A stretch of DNA of 7,889 nucleotides, taken from assembly GCA_030425715.1 (NCBI GenBank), contig JAUIAA010000096.1, positions 1 to 7,889 of the forward strand, read 5' to 3'. Position 1 is the first letter of the stretch. Each line of letters starts with the position of its first letter. This document shows, piece by piece, positions 5,709 to 7,889 of the stretch. Origin of the DNA: Bacteroidia bacterium (GTDB lineage Bacteria; Bacteroidota; Bacteroidia; Flavobacteriales; Flavobacteriaceae). The notes beneath the pieces are model-generated. The model was not told the DNA's origin and did no database searches. It saw only the letters and a list, made by a program, of their open reading frames with translations. Both the position numbers and the translations under genes were made by a program.

Positions 5709-7216
5709 ATACCTACCATATTATTAGTGACAAACAATTGGATTTATCTATCATTAGAGATATTATTTTAACGAATAAAAAATTGCGACTTTCTGAAAAA
5801 TCGGAGCAAAACATATTGAATTGCCGCCAATATCTCAATGAAAAAATGAAAAATAACGAAACCCCAATTTATGGTATCAATACAGGTTTTGGCTCTTTAT
5901 ACAATGTAAAAATCAACAATAACGACCTAACCAAACTACAAGAAAACCTAGTAATGTCGCATGCTTGTGGAGCAGGGGAGGAAGTGCCGAACGAGATAGT
6001 AAAAATAATGCTGTTGTTAAAAATTCAATCCCTAAGTTATGGTTATTCAGGAGTACAATTAAAAACAGTACAAAGGCTAATTGATTTTTATAACCATGAG
6101 GTTTACCCCATAATTTTTACCCAAGGCTCTCTAGGAGCCTCAGGAGATTTAGCACCATTAGCACATATGGCGCTACCTTTAATTGGGAAAGGAAAATCTT
6201 ATTTTAATGGTGAAATTTTAGAGGCGAACCAATTGCTTGAAAAGTTTGGATGGGAAAAAATAGAACTGCAATCTAAAGAAGGCTTGGCCCTATTGAATGG
6301 TACACAGTTTATGAGTGCTTATGGTATTTATTTACTTCTAAAATCGTATAAATTATCTTATTTGGCCGATTTAATAGGGACTCTTTCCCTTGAAGCCTAT
6401 GATGGTAATGATTCTCCTTTCGATCTTTTGATTCATATGGTTAGACCGCACAATGGGCAAATTAAAACCGCAAAAAGAATTCTAGAATTTTTAGAAGAAA
6501 GTGAGTTAATTGCCAGCCCTAAAAAACATGTGCAAGATCCTTATTCCTTTCGTTGTATGCCTCAAGTTCACGGGGCAAGTAAAGATGCGTTGGCTTATGT
6601 AGAAAAAACAATTCTTACAGAGGTAAATTCAGTTACCGATAATCCAAATATATTTATAGAAGCCGACAAAATTATTTCTGGAGGCAACTTTCACGGGCAG
6701 CCTTTGGCTTTGGCTTTAGATTTTTTAGGAATCGCTATTGCGGAATTGGGTAGTATTTCCGAAAGGAGAACCTATCAATTGATTTCAGGTTTAAGAGATT
6801 TACCACCCTTTTTAGTGAAAAACCCTGGTCTCAATAGTGGTTTTATGATACCGCAATATACCGCTGCAAGTATCATTAGTCAAAACAAACAGTTGGCAAC
6901 ACCAGCTTCTGTAGATTCTATTGTATCTAGTAACGGACAAGAAGATCATGTAAGTATGGGAGCCAATGCAGCAACCAAAACAAAAAAAATTGTGGATAAT
7001 GTACAAACTATTCTAAGCATAGAATTGATGAATGCGTCACAAGCTTTGTGTTTTAGAAACCCTTTAAAAACCTCTCCATTTTTGCAATCATTTATAGACA
7101 GTTATAGAATAGAGGTGCCATTTATAGAAGATGATAAAGTAATGCATAACGAAATGGAAAAATCAAATAATTTTATAGAAAGTTTAATAATTGAAAGTGA
7201 AGAACTTTTTGCTTAG
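5705..7216 (+). CDS. hutH: Histidine ammonia-lyase
   Basis: It catalyses the non-oxidative deamination of L-histidine to trans-urocanate and ammonia, the first step of histidine breakdown, in the cytosol as a tetramer. At 503 residues it has the normal length for bacterial enzymes. The self-forming MIO cofactor triad Ala145-Ser146-Gly147 is present and followed by Asp148. Active-site residues known from the Pseudomonas putida enzyme can be placed: Tyr56 (YGINTGFG), His86 (SHACG), Asn198 (LLNGT), Gln277, Tyr280 and Arg283 (QDPYSFR), Phe329 and Glu413 (QEDHVSMG). The glutamate in QEDH favours histidine; tyrosine and phenylalanine ammonia-lyases usually have NQD there. The ATG at 5705 is preceded by an A-rich leader without a Shine-Dalgarno sequence. 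No hutU, hutI or hutG gene is next to it: the neighbour downstream is transketolase, so the rest of the pathway must be elsewhere or absent. Substrate assignment is inferred from residues, not tested. Confidence 0.93.
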   Translation: MNTYHIISDKQLDLSIIRDIILTNKKLRLSEKSEQNILNCRQYLNEKMKNNETPIYGINTGFGSLYNVKINNNDLTKLQENLVMSHACGAGEEVPNEIVKIMLLLKIQSLSYGYSGVQLKTVQRLIDFYNHEVYPIIFTQGSLGASGDLAPLAHMALPLIGKGKSYFNGEILEANQLLEKFGWEKIELQSKEGLALLNGTQFMSAYGIYLLLKSYKLSYLADLIGTLSLEAYDGNDSPFDLLIHMVRPHNGQIKTAKRILEFLEESELIASPKKHVQDPYSFRCMPQVHGASKDALAYVEKTILTEVNSVTDNPNIFIEADKIISGGNFHGQPLALALDFLGIAIAELGSISERRTYQLISGLRDLPPFLVKNPGLNSGFMIPQYTAASIISQNKQLATPASVDSIVSSNGQEDHVSMGANAATKTKKIVDNVQTILSIELMNASQALCFRNPLKTSPFLQSFIDSYRIEVPFIEDDKVMHNEMEKSNNFIESLIIESEELFA

Positions 7217-7253
7217 TTTCTCCATTTAAAATAATGATAAAAACTCACAATAA

Positions 7254-7286
7254 AGATTACTTTTTCAAAGTAGTTTAGTATTTTTG
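7254..7286 (+). terminator. Hairpin with T-rich tail after hutH
   Basis: Arms 7254-7263 and 7267-7276 form a ten-pair stem around a three-base TTC loop. Two of the pairs are G-U and form only in rightward RNA. The tail AGTATTTTTG is T-rich. This fits a modest terminator for the ammonia-lyase gene, starting 38 bases after its stop. Because the dyad also lies just upstream of the transketolase -7 element, across the -33 zone, it could instead be an operator. Confidence 0.45.
7279..7286 (+). promoter_or_regulatory. -7 element of the transketolase gene
   Basis: TATTTTTG matches the Bacteroidota -7 consensus TAnnTTTG exactly and is followed by C. It stands 20 bases before the ATG at 7307. The expected -33 TTG is missing; TTA at 7257-7259 is the nearest match at 19-base spacing. 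Confidence 0.6.
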
Positions 7287-7306
7287 CGCTTTAAAATTTT
7301 TAAAAG

Positions 7307-7889
7307 ATGCCTACAATTCAAGAGTTACAAGATTTTTCCACTCAAGTTAGAAGAGATATATTAAGAATGGTACACGCTGTGCAATCTGGCCACCCAGGAG
7401 GTTCATTAGGTTGTACAGAGTTTTTAACTGTGCTATACCAAGAAATTATGGATTATAGTACTGATTTTAAAATGGATGGAGAAGGAGAAGACTTATTTTT
7501 CTTATCTAACGGACATATATCTCCGGTGATGTATAGTGTTTTGGCAAGAAGCGGTTTTTTTCCTGTAGAGGAATTGGCAACTTTTAGAAAAATAAACACA
7601 CGGCTACAAGGGCATCCAACTACACACGAAGGTTTACCAGGTATTCGTATGTCTGCGGGTTCTTTAGGACAAGGAATGTCTGTTGCCATTGGAGCAGCAC
7701 AGGCTAAAAAATTGAACAATGATGACCATTTAGTTTACTCCTTACATGGAGATGGAGAGTTACAAGAAGGTCAAATTTGGGAAGCTGCAATGTACGCCGC
7801 TGCCAATAAGGTAGATAACCTCATTTCTACCATTGATGCAAATGGCCAGCAAATAGACGGTGCAACGGATAATGTTTTACCAATGGGAA
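7307..7889 (+). CDS. tkt: Transketolase, N-terminal (thiamine-diphosphate) part; cut by window edge
   Basis: Transketolase moves two-carbon ketol units between sugar phosphates in the non-oxidative pentose phosphate pathway. The first 194 residues are visible. Residues matching the E. coli enzyme include substrate and cofactor histidines at 29 (SGHPGG), 70 (SNGHISP) and 103 (QGHP), the loop GSLGQG (118-123), and the metal and thiamine-diphosphate motif GDGELQEG starting at 148. The Mg2+ ligands should be Asp149 and Asn179, spaced 30 residues apart as in E. coli. The sequence, especially MPTIQELQDF at the start and DANGQQIDG near the edge, is of the type seen in Bacteroidota where transketolase is split into two genes, with this one about 280 residues. 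The end lies outside the window, so a full-length enzyme cannot be excluded. It has its own -7 element and an A-rich leader. Confidence 0.93.
   Translation, partial: MPTIQELQDFSTQVRRDILRMVHAVQSGHPGGSLGCTEFLTVLYQEIMDYSTDFKMDGEGEDLFFLSNGHISPVMYSVLARSGFFPVEELATFRKINTRLQGHPTTHEGLPGIRMSAGSLGQGMSVAIGAAQAKKLNNDDHLVYSLHGDGELQEGQIWEAAMYAAANKVDNLISTIDANGQQIDGATDNVLPMG

Noticed and set aside
6812..7006. Minus-strand 64-codon frame inside hutH
   Set aside because: It is antisense to the conserved QEDHVSMG region of hutH and is a shadow frame.
5705..7216. Tyrosine ammonia-lyase of a flexirubin or aryl-polyene cluster as an alternative for hutH
   Set aside because: The QEDH motif with Glu413 and the QDPYSFR segment are histidine-type, and no acyl carrier, ketosynthase or other pigment genes are adjacent.
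7453..7719. Minus-strand 88-codon frame inside the transketolase gene
   Set aside because: It is antisense to conserved transketolase sequence and shows no family resemblance.

Overview
The window looks like an ordinary chromosomal stretch from a member of the Bacteroidota, most likely family Flavobacteriaceae. The evidence is its AT-rich composition, the absence of Shine-Dalgarno sequences before the genes (starts lie in A/T-rich leaders), several matches to the Bacteroidota -7 promoter element TAnnTTTG, two TlpA-type thioredoxin lipoproteins with short Lys-Lys signal peptides, and a transketolase whose N-terminal sequence is of the type encoded by split transketolase genes in this phylum. 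I see no mobile elements, CRISPR arrays, rRNA or tRNA genes.

Layout. The left 5.6 kb is read leftward. In transcription order it holds a 460-residue TlpA-like lipoprotein (5565 to 4183), a second, shorter TlpA-like lipoprotein (4078 to 3065), a small three-helix membrane protein of the DUF3817 type (3008 to 2727), and the disaggregase ClpB (2602 to 14, complete). The right 2.2 kb is read rightward: a histidine ammonia-lyase (5705 to 7216) and the first 194 codons of a transketolase N-terminal region (7307 to the window edge). The region 5566-5704 is therefore a divergent promoter region.

How the genes relate. The two TlpA-like genes are tandem paralogues: their C-terminal thioredoxin domains are closely alike, while their middle regions differ in length. 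Both should act on thiols or disulfides in the periplasm, anchored by lipid. The other genes are unrelated housekeeping or catabolic functions: protein disaggregation, histidine breakdown and the pentose phosphate pathway. Hairpins and separate promoter elements at the junctions suggest mostly single-gene transcription units rather than one operon.

The most interesting non-coding observation is a repeated junction design. Three same-strand junctions (near 4104-4174, 3019-3050 and 7254-7286) each have a hairpin containing G-U pairs that form only in the RNA of the upstream gene. Each hairpin is followed by a T-rich tract ending in TTTTTGC. That tract could serve both as the U-tract of a terminator and as the -7 element of the next gene's promoter. 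I found no convincing new multi-gene system.
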